Source of the DNA: Myxococcus sp. RHSTA-1-4
GTDB lineage: Bacteria; Myxococcota; Myxococcia; Myxococcales; Myxococcaceae
Assembly: GCF_020037125.1 (NCBI RefSeq)
Contig: NZ_JAIQDG010000042.1
Location: forward strand, 1 to 64,000
DNA length: 64,000 nucleotides
Direction: 5' to 3'
Position numbers and translations under genes: made by a program. How positions within the stretch are numbered: position 1 is the stretch's first letter; each line of letters opens with the position of its first letter. Below are positions 1 through 8,384 of the stretch, one piece after another. Under the pieces are notes generated by a model. The model saw only the letters and a program-made list of their open reading frames with translations, had not been told where the DNA came from and did no database searches.

Positions 1-1
1 C

Positions 2-3000
2 GCCAGCGCGCAGGTCCAGGGCGGGAGTTTGTCGCCCTCTCCGGTGGACACGGCACGGCTGCGTGCCCTCCTGGCCCGGCGGCTGCCCGAGTACATGGTG
101 CCCTCGGTACTCGTCCCTCTGGCCTCCCTGCCTCTCACCGCCAATGCCAAGGTGGACAGAAAGGCCCTGCCGGCTCCGGACGCGGTGCTGACCTCGCCTG
201 CCGAGTCCTACGTCGCCCCGCGCACCCCCACCGAGGAGCTGCTGTCCGGACTCTTCGCCCAGGTGCTGCGCGTGCCTCGCGTGGGCGTGCGCGACAACTT
301 CTTCGCGCTCGGTGGCCACTCGCTGCTGGCCACGCAGCTCGTCTCCCGTGTGAGAGCCGCCATGGGTGTCGAACTGCCGCTGCGCGAGTTGTTCGCCGCC
401 CCCACCGTCGAAGGGCTCGCCGCGCGAGTGGGTCCCACCCGTGCGCCTGCTCTCCAGGGGCAGCCGCCAGCCATCGTCCCCGTGCCTCGCACCGGCCCGC
501 TGCCACTGTCCTTCGCCCAGCAGCGCCTGTGGTTCATCGACCAGCTCGAGCCCGGCAGTGCCACCTACAACATGCCCACCTTCGTGCGCCTCCAAGGCGC
601 GCTGGACGTGGACTCGCTCAGGCGTGCGCTCTCCGAACTGGTTCGCCGACATGAGGCGCTGCGCACCACCTTCCACGAGCAGGAGGGACAGCCCCTCCAG
701 CTCATTCATCCGCACGTAGCGCCACCGCTGGCCACGGTGGACCTCAGTGGGCTGGAGCCGGAAGCCGCTCGGGAGGAACTGGAGCGCGAGCTCCGCGAGG
801 AAGCGTCGCGGCCCTTCAATCTCTCCCAGGGCCCGCTGTTGCGCGCGGGGCTGTGGAAGCTCGGGCCCACCGAGCATGTGCTCGCGCTCAACATGCACCA
901 CATCGTCTCGGACGGCTGGTCCATGGGCGTGCTGGTGCGGGAGTTGGTCGCGCTCTACGCGGCCGACGCCCAGGGCCAGACGCCTCCCCTGCCGGCACTG
1001 CCCATCCAGTACGCCGACTACGCCGTCTGGCAGCGCCAGTGGCTGCAAGGGGCCGTGCTGGAGGAGCAGCTCTCCTGGTGGCGCGAGCACCTCTCCGGGC
1101 TCGCCACGCTGGAGCTGCCGACAGACAGGCCTCGCCCACCCGTGCGGACCTTCCGTGGCGCCAAGGTCCCCGTCGCACTCTCGCGTCCCGACTCCGAGGC
1201 ACTCAAGGCACTCTGCCAACAGGAAGGGGCCACGCCCTTCATGGCGCTGCTGGCCGCATTCCAGGTGCTCCTGTCGCGCTACTCCGGACAGCCGGACATC
1301 AGCGTCGGCTCGCCCATCGCCGGACGCCAGCGCGGTGAGACGGAGGGCCTCATCGGCTTCTTCGTCAACACGCTGGTGATGCGGACCCGGGTGGAAGAAG
1401 GCGCCTCGTTCCGCCACCTGCTGCGTCAGGTGAAGGAGACGGCGCTGGGCGCGTACGCACACCAGGACGTCCCGTTCGAGCGGCTGGTGGAGGAGCTTCA
1501 GGCTCCGCGCGACCTGAGCCGCCCACCGCTCTTCCAGGTGCTCTTCGCCTTGCAGAACGCGCCCATGTCCTCGGCGGACATGCCGGGGCTGAAGCTGCGC
1601 ACCCTGGAGGTGGACACGCCCGCGGCCCGGTTCGAGCTGGAGCTGAACCTGGAAGAGACTCCCAGTGGCTACCAGGGCGTCCTGGGTTACAACACCGACC
1701 TCTTCGACGCCGCCACGGCCGCGCGGATGGCGGAGCACTTCCTCTCGCTGGTGGAGGCCCTCGTCTCCCGGCCCGAGGCGCCCCTGGCCTCGGCGTCCAT
1801 GCTCACAGTGGCAGAACGCCAGCAGGTGCTCGTGGAGTGGAACGCCACCGCCTCCGAGTACCCGCGTGGCTCCACCCTCCCCGAGGTCTTCTCTCAGGTG
1901 GTGGCCCGCTTCCCGGACAAGGTCGCCATCGAGTTCGGGGATGCGAAGCTGACGTACCGGCAGCTCGATGAGCGCGCCAACCAGCTCGCCTGGCATCTGC
2001 GCGGCCTCGGGGTGTCCACCGACTCGCGCGTGGCCATTGCCCTGGAGCGCTCGCTCGAGCTGATTGTCTCGCTGCTGGCCATCCTCAAGGCCGGCGGCGC
2101 CTATGTCCCGCTGGACCCGTCGTATCCGCGTGAGCGCCTGGCCGCCATGCTGGAGGACTCGCGCCCGTGCGTGCTCGTCACCACACGCGAGCTGCTGGCG
2201 AAGCTTCCTGGTGCGGCGACTTCCGTCACGCACGGGCCCGCGCTCCCCACCTCGGGTGAGCGGAACGCCTCCGGGTTGGCCACGGTGCTGCTGGGGGAGG
2301 TGTCCCTGGAGGAGCTGCCGACTTCCGCTCCTCCACCCGCCGCGCTGCCCGACAGCCTCGCGTACATCGACTTCACCTCCGGCTCCACCGGCAGGCCCAA
2401 GGGCGTCGGCACTCCGCAGGCCGCAGTGCTGCGCACCCTCTTTGGTGTCGACTACGCCCACCTCGGCCCGGACGAGACGTTCCTCCTCATCGCCCCCGTC
2501 TCCTTCGACGCCTCCACCCTGGAGCTGTGGGGCCCGCTGCTCCACGGTGCTCGATTGGTGGTGTTCCCGCCGCACTCTCCTTCCGACCTGAACGAGCTGG
2601 AGTCCGTGCTGACGAAGCACGCGGTGACGACGCTCCACCTCACCTCCGGCCTCTTCACCCAGGTGGTGGACCACAACTTCGCAGCACTTCGCGGCGTCAA
2701 GCAGCTCCTCACCGGCGGCGACGTGGTGAGTGCGCCTCACGTCCGCCGGGTGCTGGAAGGAATGTCCATTCCGGTAACGGCCTGCTACGGGCCCACCGAG
2801 TCCACCCTCTTCGCCTCCTGCCACCGCATGACGGACGTCGCCCACGTCGGCACTTCCGTCCCCATCGGCAAGCCCATCGGCAACACCCAGGTGTACCTGC
2901 TGGACGCCTCGGGCCAGCCCGTGCCCGTTGGTGTCACAGGTGAGCTGTTCATCGGTGGCGACGGCCTTGCGCGCGGCTACGTGGAGCAGCCCGCCCTCAC

Positions 3001-4531
3001 CGCCGAGCGCTTCGTGCCTGACGCCTTCTCCGGTGTTCCCGGTGCACGGCTCTACCGCACGGGCGACCTCGCGCGCTGGCGACATGACGGTGTGCTGGAG
3101 TTCCTCGGCCGCGCCGACGCGCAGGTGAAGGTGCGCGGCTACCGCATCGAACTGGCCGAGGTCGAAGCCGCCCTGCGCACCCACACCGGCGTCGCCGAGG
3201 CCCTCGCCCTCGTTCGCGAGGACGTGCCCGGGGACAAGCGGCTGGTGGGCTACGTGGTGCCGGCGGCGAAGGACGCACCATCCTCCGTGCTGGACTCCTC
3301 GCAGCTCCGTGCCTTCCTCGCGCAGCGGCTGCCCGAGTACATGGTTCCGTCAGCCGTGGTCGTCCTCGACGCCTTCCCGCTCACCGCCAACGCCAAGGTG
3401 GACCGCAAGGCCCTGCCCGCGCCGGACGCCGCTGCATCCTCCGCACACCGCTTCGTCGCGCCGCGCACTCCCACGGAGCAGGCGCTCGCCACACTCTGGG
3501 CCGAGGTCCTCCGCGTGGAGAAGGTGGGTATCACCGACGACTTCTTCGCCCTGGGCGGCCACTCGCTGCTGGCCGTGCGCCTCATGGCGCGCCTGCGCCA
3601 GCTCACCGGCCTGACGGTGCCACTGGCCACCCTGTTCCAGGCCCCCACCGTGGAGCGGCTGGCCCGGTGGGTGGAGCAACGTGGAGACGGGGCACGGTCC
3701 ACTCCCAATCTCGTGCGGCTGGACTCGGGCACCTCCACGCGGAGCCCCCTCTTCCTCGTGCACGGAGGTGGTGGCGGGGTGCTCGGCTACTCCGACCTCG
3801 TCCGCCAGCTCGGCGAAGACAGGCCCGTCTACGGCCTGTCGGCCTCGGGGCTCGAAGGCGGCGAGCTGCCCGCGGCCTCCATCGAGATGCTGGCGCGCGA
3901 CTACCTCTCACAGGTGCGCACCGTGCAGCCTCATGGCCCCTACCGGCTGGGAGGCTGGTCCTTTGGCGGACTCGTCGCGTACGAGATGGCCCGCCTCCTC
4001 CAGGCCGACGGCGAGCGTGTGGAAGTGCTCGCCCTCCTCGACAGCCATGCACCCACGGCCCAGGCCCGGCCCGAGCCGGACCCCCTCTCGCTCCTGGCCG
4101 GCTTCGGTCAGGTGCTCGGCCTGCCCTGGTGGAAGCTCCCGCTGGACGTGGAGCACCTGCGCCGGCTGGACGTGCGCGACGCACTGGCCTACGTGCTGGA
4201 GCAGGCGCGGCACTCCCCCTCGGGAGCGCCCGGCCTGGAGCTGTCCGCGGCGGAGCGCCTCTTCGCCGTGTACCAGCGGCTGCACGAAGCCCTGCGCCAC
4301 TACGTTCCCGGCGGCACCTACACGGGCCCCACCTGGGTCTTCACGGCGGCCACACCCGGCGAGGGACACACACCCGCCGCGGACCTGGGCTGGGGGACGT
4401 GGCTCACCGAGCCGCCCTCCGTCCACGAGGTGCCGGGCGACCACTACACCCTGCTGCGCGCGCCCCACGTCACCCCGCTCGCCCGGACGCTCGCCGGGCT
4501 CCTCGACTCCGTGAAGCCAGACTCCGAGTGA
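2..4531 (+). CDS. Nonribosomal peptide synthetase, 3' part (A-PCP-C-A-PCP-TE), 5' truncated by window edge
   Basis: The frame is open to the left edge, so only the last 1509 residues are visible. Counting from base 2, the order is the end of an adenylation domain (A10 motif NAKVDRKALP), a carrier protein (LGGHS, Ser107), a condensation domain with an intact HHIVSDG (299-305), a full adenylation domain (SGSTGRPKG from about 793), a second carrier protein (Ser1188) and a type I thioesterase with GGWSFGG (Ser1320), Asp1347 and His1481. This is the terminal module that adds one residue and releases the peptide. Read by hand, the adenylation pocket is D-A-L-H-L-G-C-L-F plus Lys. It resembles small-hydrophobic pockets, but I recall no exact match, so the substrate is open. 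A hairpin follows, then an alpha-hydroxy acid oxidase that could supply or tailor a precursor. Confidence 0.95.
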   Translation, partial: ASAQVQGGSLSPSPVDTARLRALLARRLPEYMVPSVLVPLASLPLTANAKVDRKALPAPDAVLTSPAESYVAPRTPTEELLSGLFAQVLRVPRVGVRDNFFALGGHSLLATQLVSRVRAAMGVELPLRELFAAPTVEGLAARVGPTRAPALQGQPPAIVPVPRTGPLPLSFAQQRLWFIDQLEPGSATYNMPTFVRLQGALDVDSLRRALSELVRRHEALRTTFHEQEGQPLQLIHPHVAPPLATVDLSGLEPEAAREELERELREEASRPFNLSQGPLLRAGLWKLGPTEHVLALNMHHIVSDGWSMGVLVRELVALYAADAQGQTPPLPALPIQYADYAVWQRQWLQGAVLEEQLSWWREHLSGLATLELPTDRPRPPVRTFRGAKVPVALSRPDSEALKALCQQEGATPFMALLAAFQVLLSRYSGQPDISVGSPIAGRQRGETEGLIGFFVNTLVMRTRVEEGASFRHLLRQVKETALGAYAHQDVPFERLVEELQAPRDLSRPPLFQVLFALQNAPMSSADMPGLKLRTLEVDTPAARFELELNLEETPSGYQGVLGYNTDLFDAATAARMAEHFLSLVEALVSRPEAPLASASMLTVAERQQVLVEWNATASEYPRGSTLPEVFSQVVARFPDKVAIEFGDAKLTYRQLDERANQLAWHLRGLGVSTDSRVAIALERSLELIVSLLAILKAGGAYVPLDPSYPRERLAAMLEDSRPCVLVTTRELLAKLPGAATSVTHGPALPTSGERNASGLATVLLGEVSLEELPTSAPPPAALPDSLAYIDFTSGSTGRPKGVGTPQAAVLRTLFGVDYAHLGPDETFLLIAPVSFDASTLELWGPLLHGARLVVFPPHSPSDLNELESVLTKHAVTTLHLTSGLFTQVVDHNFAALRGVKQLLTGGDVVSAPHVRRVLEGMSIPVTACYGPTESTLFASCHRMTDVAHVGTSVPIGKPIGNTQVYLLDASGQPVPVGVTGELFIGGDGLARGYVEQPALTAERFVPDAFSGVPGARLYRTGDLARWRHDGVLEFLGRADAQVKVRGYRIELAEVEAALRTHTGVAEALALVREDVPGDKRLVGYVVPAAKDAPSSVLDSSQLRAFLAQRLPEYMVPSAVVVLDAFPLTANAKVDRKALPAPDAAASSAHRFVAPRTPTEQALATLWAEVLRVEKVGITDDFFALGGHSLLAVRLMARLRQLTGLTVPLATLFQAPTVERLARWVEQRGDGARSTPNLVRLDSGTSTRSPLFLVHGGGGGVLGYSDLVRQLGEDRPVYGLSASGLEGGELPAASIEMLARDYLSQVRTVQPHGPYRLGGWSFGGLVAYEMARLLQADGERVEVLALLDSHAPTAQARPEPDPLSLLAGFGQVLGLPWWKLPLDVEHLRRLDVRDALAYVLEQARHSPSGAPGLELSAAERLFAVYQRLHEALRHYVPGGTYTGPTWVFTAATPGEGHTPAADLGWGTWLTEPPSVHEVPGDHYTLLRAPHVTPLARTLAGLLDSVKPDSE

Positions 4532-4569
4532 GCCCACCGCCTCCCATCCCCGGAGGCGACCGGCGAACT

Positions 4570-4598
4570 CCCTGGCGAGGCTGCTATCCTCGCCAGGG
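4570..4598 (+). terminator. Hairpin after the NRPS gene
   Basis: A perfect 11-bp inverted repeat, CCCTGGCGAGG / CCTCGCCAGGG, with a 7-nt loop (CTGCTAT) lies 39 bp after the NRPS stop. No T-run follows, so it is either a weak intrinsic terminator or an mRNA-stabilising 3' hairpin. It partly separates the NRPS gene from the downstream oxidase. Confidence 0.6.
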
Positions 4599-4652
4599 AC
4601 ACGGCCCGGGCGGACGCACTCCGGGACTCACCACTCCGCTGGAGTACGCATC

Positions 4653-5873
4653 GTGATCGTCAACATCGAGGACCTCCGCCAGCGCGCCCGACGGCGGCTC
4701 CCCAAGGCCGTCTTCGACTACGTCGAGGGCGCCGCCGAGGACGGCTTCACGGCGGGTGCCAATCGCCGGGGCTTCGACCGCTACCTCTTCCGTGCGCGCT
4801 CGCTGGTGGACGTCAGCGTGGTGGACCGCTCCACCACGGTGCTGGGCGAGAAGCTCGCGACGCCGCTCATCCTCGGGCCCACCGGCCTGGCGGGGCTGCT
4901 GGCTCCTCGCGGCGAGGAGCTGGCCGCGAAGGGCGCCGCGAGCCGGGGCGCCCTCTTCACGCTGAGCACCATGTCCATCGGCACCATCGAGGAGGTGGCC
5001 GCCGCGGCGCCGTCACCGCTCTGGTTCCAGCTCTACGTGTGGAGGGACCGCGGCGTCACGCGCTCGCTGGTGGAGCGGGCGAAGGCGGCGGGCTACCGCG
5101 CGCTGTGCCTCACGGTGGACGTGCCGGCCATGGGCAACCGGGAGAACGACCGGCGCAATGGCTTCACCCTTCCGCCGCGCATCACCTTCACCAACCTGCT
5201 GGACGTGTTCCGTCACCTGGGCTGGGTGCTGCGGATGTCCTCCAGCCCTCGCGCCACCTTCGGCAACTTCGTGGACCTGCCCGAGCTGAAGCGCACGGAT
5301 GCCGTCTCCGTCGCGCAGTTCACCAACAGCCAGTTCGACCCGTCGGTGACGTGGAAGGACGTGGAGTGGCTGCGCTCGGTGTGGCCGGGGCCGCTGGTGC
5401 TCAAGGGCATCTCCTGCGCGGAGGACGCGCGGCGCGCCGTGGAGCTGGGCGTGGAGGCGCTCGTGGTCTCCAACCACGGAGGACGGCAGCTCGACTTCCT
5501 CCCCGGAGCCGTGGACGTGCTGCCCGAGGTGGTGGACGCGGTGGAGGGGCGCAGCGAGGTCATCCTCGACGGCGGCATCCGCCGGGGCTCGGACGTGGTG
5601 AAGGCCATCGCCATGGGCGCGCGGGCCTGCATGATTGGCCGCCCGTTCCTCTACGGCCTCGCGGCCAACGGACAGGCCGGCGTGGAGCTGGCGCTGGACA
5701 TCCTCTCCAAGGAGATTGACCGGACGCTGGCGCTGCTCGGCCGGCCCCGGCTGGCGGACCTGGACCGCTCGTCCCTCCGCGTGGACGCGCCCGCGCTGCT
5801 GGACTCGCCGGTGTCCCCGCTGCGGCTCGTGGAGGGGGCTCGGCGCCTGCCCGCGGGGGGCGTCCACGGGTAG
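4653..5873 (+). CDS. FMN-dependent alpha-hydroxy acid dehydrogenase/oxidase (LldD/HmO family)
   Basis: 406 residues, the usual length for this flavoprotein family, which oxidises L-2-hydroxy acids (lactate, mandelate, hydroxymandelate) to 2-keto acids. The N-terminus (FDYVEGAAEDG) and the active-site SNHGGRQLD, with catalytic His275, are typical. LDGGIRRGSDVVKA followed by GRPFLYGLA forms the FMN phosphate site. The start is a GTG with GGAG 8 nt upstream. It lies 121 bp after an NRPS gene in the same direction. Homologues in glycopeptide clusters make keto acids for phenylglycine monomers, but no partner gene is visible here, so ordinary lactate dehydrogenase remains possible. The substrate cannot be told from sequence. 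No membrane segment is seen. Confidence 0.88.
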   Translation: MIVNIEDLRQRARRRLPKAVFDYVEGAAEDGFTAGANRRGFDRYLFRARSLVDVSVVDRSTTVLGEKLATPLILGPTGLAGLLAPRGEELAAKGAASRGALFTLSTMSIGTIEEVAAAAPSPLWFQLYVWRDRGVTRSLVERAKAAGYRALCLTVDVPAMGNRENDRRNGFTLPPRITFTNLLDVFRHLGWVLRMSSSPRATFGNFVDLPELKRTDAVSVAQFTNSQFDPSVTWKDVEWLRSVWPGPLVLKGISCAEDARRAVELGVEALVVSNHGGRQLDFLPGAVDVLPEVVDAVEGRSEVILDGGIRRGSDVVKAIAMGARACMIGRPFLYGLAANGQAGVELALDILSKEIDRTLALLGRPRLADLDRSSLRVDAPALLDSPVSPLRLVEGARRLPAGGVHG

Positions 5874-5881
5874 ACATGAAA

Positions 5882-5913
5882 CGGCGCCGGCCCCCTCGCG
5901 AGGACCGGCGCCG
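5882..5913. terminator. Bidirectional hairpin between convergent genes
   Basis: A 9-bp stem, CGGCGCCGG / CCGGCGCCG, encloses a smaller palindrome (CCTCGCGAGG). It sits in the 60-bp gap between two convergent stop codons, where a shared terminator is expected. There is no T-run on either side. Confidence 0.55.
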
Positions 5914-5933
5914 GATGCAGCGGGAGCGACGAA

Positions 5934-7082
5934 TTACGGAACGGTCGCCTTCAGCGACACGCCCGAGTACGCCGAGTAGGCGCGCACGGAGACGTACCAG
6001 GTCCCGGCGGCCGGGCTGGAGATGGAGCAGGTCTCGGCGTTGCCGCTGAGGTACGGGCGGCAGTTGTAGGAGCTCGTCGTCGGCTGCGAGCCCTGGCGGA
6101 CGTAGAGGTCCGCGTCACCCGTGCCGCCGGACTGAACCACCGTCAGGCTGCTGCTGCCCGCGGGGACGGTGATGGCGAAGTGCTGCCACGTGCTGCTCGA
6201 GCCCGACAGGCCCGTCTTGTCGAGCAGCGTCGTGCTGGTGGTGGTGCCGTTGATGGTGGAGTTGATCCAGCTCTCGAAGGACGACACGCGCGAGTACATG
6301 CCGGGGTAGGCCGGATCGGCGCAGCCGTAGCCCCAGCTCACGACGCCCGCCAGCACGCGGGTGCCGTTCTTCAGCACCGTGAGCGGACCGCCGCTGTCGC
6401 CCTGGCACGAGTCCTTGCCGGGCGCGGCCGCGGCGAGCTGGTCCGCGGTGATGGTCTCATCCGGGTAGGACGCCTGCGCCGAGGCGTTGGTCAGGAGGTT
6501 CACGTCCACCGTCTGCAGCGTGGTGGGGAGCGTGCTGCCGCCGCTGGTCAGCGTGCCCCAGCCGGTAACACGCGCGACGACGCCCGCGTTGGTGACGCCC
6601 GCCGCCGCGTCCGCCGCCGTGACGATGGGGATGGCCTTCACGCTCGTGCCGCTCAGGTCCAGCGGCGTGGACAGGCGCAGCAGCGCCACGTCCTTGCCCA
6701 GCTCCGGCGTCGAGTAGCCGGAATACGTGACGACCTGGGCGACCGTGCGAACCTGCCCGCTCCCGGTGCGCGAGGTGCTGCCCGCCAGGATGCGGCCCGG
6801 CGCGGTGGTGGTGCTGCCCGACTTCACGCAGTGCTGCGCGGTCAGAATCCAGTTCGCGTTGAGCACCGAGCCACCGCAGAAGTGGGAGCCCGAGCTGCTC
6901 TGCAGAGACACCTGCCAGGGGTTCTCGGTGATCGTCGTGTTGGTGCCACCGACGATTTCCTGCTCGCCGGAGCCAACCGGCTCCTGCGGGTGCTGCTCAT
7001 CCAGGACTTCCGGACCACAACCAACCAGCAGCGACATCGCGCCGGCGACTGCCCAGCGGCGCTTGGACACACCAGAGAACAT
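5934..7082 (-). CDS. Secreted trypsin-like serine protease (S1) lipoprotein with pre-peptidase C-terminal domain
   Basis: 382 residues. The N-terminus is a lipoprotein signal (MFSGVSKRRWAVAG, lipobox LVGC), followed by a short propeptide ending before IVGGTN, the classical zymogen activation site. The S1 triad is complete: His in LTAQHC, Asp in GKDVALL and Ser in CQGDSGGPL. The last 80 or so residues (DADLYVRQGSQP, CSISSPAAGTWYVSV) form a pre-peptidase C-terminal (PPC) beta domain, common on secreted myxobacterial proteases. The start chosen is the ATG before the signal peptide, with GAGG 7 nt upstream; the frame stays open further upstream but without a signal. The role is presumably predatory or nutritional proteolysis. 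The upstream region (7100-7200) is AT-richer than its surroundings and probably holds the promoter. Confidence 0.93.
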   Translation of the reverse strand: MFSGVSKRRWAVAGAMSLLVGCGPEVLDEQHPQEPVGSGEQEIVGGTNTTITENPWQVSLQSSSGSHFCGGSVLNANWILTAQHCVKSGSTTTAPGRILAGSTSRTGSGQVRTVAQVVTYSGYSTPELGKDVALLRLSTPLDLSGTSVKAIPIVTAADAAAGVTNAGVVARVTGWGTLTSGGSTLPTTLQTVDVNLLTNASAQASYPDETITADQLAAAAPGKDSCQGDSGGPLTVLKNGTRVLAGVVSWGYGCADPAYPGMYSRVSSFESWINSTINGTTTSTTLLDKTGLSGSSSTWQHFAITVPAGSSSLTVVQSGGTGDADLYVRQGSQPTTSSYNCRPYLSGNAETCSISSPAAGTWYVSVRAYSAYSGVSLKATVP

Positions 7083-7333
7083 GGGGGGACCTCGGTGATT
7101 GGGGGAATGAGGCTCGCGCAGTGTGAAAGCGCCTGACCCCAAAATCAACGGAATTCCTGTTGTATCAATATTTCCGTTTATTTCGGTCCTGCCTCGTCCG
7201 GGGGCTTGCGCTGGACCAAGACCGGAGACAACCTTACAGAGCGGCCGGGTGGTTGACACCCTGACAGGTCAGACCCGGGTGTTACTCCCGCCCCATGGAT
7301 ATGGAGACGGGCGTCGGGGAACATGGGGCAGTC

Positions 7334-7888
7334 ATGGAACACAAACCGGCCACCTATTCGGACCTGGAGGCACTTCCCGACAACGTCGTCGGGGAGATTG
7401 TCGGTGGGGTGCTGCACGTCAGCCCACGACCAGCAGGGCCCCATGCGGTCGCGGCGTCCCGGTTGGGAATCGAGCTGGGAGGCCCATTTGACCGGGGGAG
7501 GAACGGGCCCGGAGGATGGTTCATCCTGGATGAACCGGAGCTTCACCTGGGCGAGGACGTGCTCGTCCCGGACCTGGCCGGCTGGCGCCGCGAGCGGATG
7601 CCCAGCCCTCCGAGGACCGCCGCCTACACACTCGCGCCAGACTGGGTCTGTGAAGTGCTCTCGCCCTCCACGAAGGCCCTGGACCGGAAGGAGAAGCTCC
7701 CCGTGTATGCACGCGAAGGGGTGCGGCACGTCTGGTTCGTGGACCCCGAGGCACGCACCCTGGAGGTGTTCCGGTTGGAGGGTGCGAAGTACTCACTGCT
7801 CGCGATGCACTCAGATTCGACCTTCATTCGCGCCGAGCCCTTCGAGGCCGCCGAGCTCGAGCTCGCCTATCTCTGGGGCGAGACGTAG
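7334..7888 (+). CDS. Uma2-family (DUF820) putative PD-(D/E)XK nuclease
   Basis: 184 residues, typical of Uma2 proteins. The family start (PATYSDLEALPDNVVGEIVGG) is followed by the restriction-endonuclease-like core: VPDLAGWR, CEVLSPST and DRKEKLPVYAREGVRHVWFVDP, which carry the Asp, Glu and Lys of the nuclease fold. Enzymatic activity is inferred from the fold; the biological role of the family is not settled, although it is common in multicopy in myxobacteria and cyanobacteria. In-frame ATGs at 7295 and 7301 could extend the N-terminus. I prefer 7334 because it matches the family start and has a purine run (GGGG) in range. No partner gene is adjacent. Confidence 0.82.
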   Translation: MEHKPATYSDLEALPDNVVGEIVGGVLHVSPRPAGPHAVAASRLGIELGGPFDRGRNGPGGWFILDEPELHLGEDVLVPDLAGWRRERMPSPPRTAAYTLAPDWVCEVLSPSTKALDRKEKLPVYAREGVRHVWFVDPEARTLEVFRLEGAKYSLLAMHSDSTFIRAEPFEAAELELAYLWGET

Positions 7889-7915
7889 GGCGGGAGACAC
7901 CAACCTGGGGGCGGG

Positions 7916-7944
7916 TTGACGGGGCCCCTCGACCTCGTTACCTT
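7916..7944 (+). promoter_or_regulatory. Candidate sigma70-type promoter of the sulfur-assimilation operon
   Basis: TTGACG (7916-7921), a 17-nt spacer, then TACCTT (7939-7944). Transcription would begin near 7951, only about 5 nt before the ATG of the first Cys-rich leader peptide, giving a nearly leaderless message. No better promoter is seen nearer the structural genes. The -10 match is moderate. Confidence 0.45.
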
Positions 7945-7955
7945 GAAGTCTCCCG

Positions 7956-8045
7956 ATGACGCACTCCACCCCGACCGCCGCGCTGTTCCGCTGCCGCTGC
8001 TGTCGGTCGTGTGCCTGTTGTGCCCTGTCGGGCCTGGGCTGTTGA
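7956..8045 (+). CDS. Cys-rich leader peptide 1 of the sulfur-assimilation operon
   Basis: A 29-codon reading frame encoding seven cysteines (positions 13, 15, 16, 19, 21, 22, 29), in the region CRCCRSCACC. It is far too short and Cys-dense to be an ordinary protein. It lies just inside the 5' end of an operon whose product is sulfide for cysteine synthesis, and it is followed by a hairpin terminator. This is the layout of amino-acid attenuator leaders, here sensing Cys-tRNA. There is no clear Shine-Dalgarno site; the short predicted 5' UTR suggests leaderless initiation. Polycysteine leader peptides controlling sulfur genes are known in mycobacteria; I do not know of a description in myxobacteria. 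Confidence 0.75.
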   Translation: MTHSTPTAALFRCRCCRSCACCALSGLGC

Positions 8046-8127
8046 CGCGCGCTCCGGACCTCTCCTGAGCCTCGCGCTGTCCGCCCGGCCCGGCCTCCTC
8101 TCGAAGGAGCCGGGCCGTCTGCTTTCC
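8022..8127 (+). promoter_or_regulatory. Transcription attenuator 1 (1:2, 2:3, 3:4 pairings) after leader peptide 1
   Basis: Segment 1:2 is GCCC(8022-8025)/GGGC(8030-8033) with a 4-nt loop, directly after the Cys21-Cys22 codons (8016-8021). Antiterminator 2:3 pairs GGGCCTGGGC (8030-8039) with GCCCGGCCC (8083-8091): nine pairs and one bulged U. Terminator 3:4 pairs 8086-8099 with 8105-8117 (CGGCCCGGC-TCCT against AGGA-GCCGGGCCG) with one bulged C, followed by a T-poor tail. A ribosome stalled on the last Cys codons would cover segment 1 and free segment 2 to disrupt the terminator. Confidence 0.7.
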
Positions 8128-8162
8128 ACCCTGCCGCTTTCGCACCGCAGCTCCCGCGTCCC

Positions 8163-8291
8163 ATGCCCTCGCTCTCCGTCCACGCTCCGACGTCCCAGGC
8201 GCTGACCGCCGCGCGCGGCGCGTGCTGTCTGGCGTGTGCGTGTCCCGTGTGTCCGCCCCCAGGCGGGTGCCGAGCAGCGAGGAGTGGTTAG
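8163..8291 (+). CDS. Cys-rich leader peptide 2 of the sulfur-assimilation operon
   Basis: A 42-codon reading frame with six cysteines (21, 22, 25, 27, 30, 36), core CCLACACPVC. It begins 118 bp after the stop of leader 1 and, like it, is followed by a hairpin terminator; the stretch before the Cys cluster (CTGACCGCCGCGC) resembles the matching part of leader 1, suggesting tandem duplication of the whole control unit. No convincing ribosome-binding site precedes the ATG, so the exact start is uncertain. It is probably a sensor of Cys-tRNA supply and not a functional product. Confidence 0.7.
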   Translation: MPSLSVHAPTSQALTAARGACCLACACPVCPPPGGCRAARSG

Positions 8292-8354
8292 CAGCACACC
8301 CTTTCTCGACCTTCCCTGCTCACGCGGCCCGCCCCTCTCACGAGGCGCGGGCCG
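8253..8354 (+). promoter_or_regulatory. Transcription attenuator 2 (1:2, 2:3, 3:4 pairings) after leader peptide 2
   Basis: Segment 1:2 is CCGCC (8253-8257)/GGCGG (8262-8266), starting immediately after the Cys30 codon (8250-8252). Antiterminator 2:3 pairs GGCGGG (8262-8267) with CCCGCC (8328-8333) and CCG (8270-8272) with CGG (8325-8327), with a 2-nt bulge. Segment 3 is the 5' arm of the terminator. Stalling at Cys30 would mask segment 1 and allow antitermination, the same logic as attenuator 1. Confidence 0.7.
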
Positions 8355-8366
8355 TTTCTTTTTTCC
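8325..8366 (+). terminator. Intrinsic terminator of attenuator 2, just before cysH
   Basis: The stem CGGCCCGC-C-CCTC / GAGG-C-GCGGGCCG (one C-C mismatch, 4-nt loop TCAC) is followed directly by TTTCTTTTTT. It is a textbook rho-independent terminator placed 18 bp before the cysH start, where it could only serve conditional termination. Confidence 0.88.
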
Positions 8367-8384
8367 ACCTCCCGGAGTTCCCCC

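Noticed and set aside
7253..7258. TTGACA as a promoter for the Uma2 gene
   Set aside because: No acceptable -10 element at 16-18 bp spacing.
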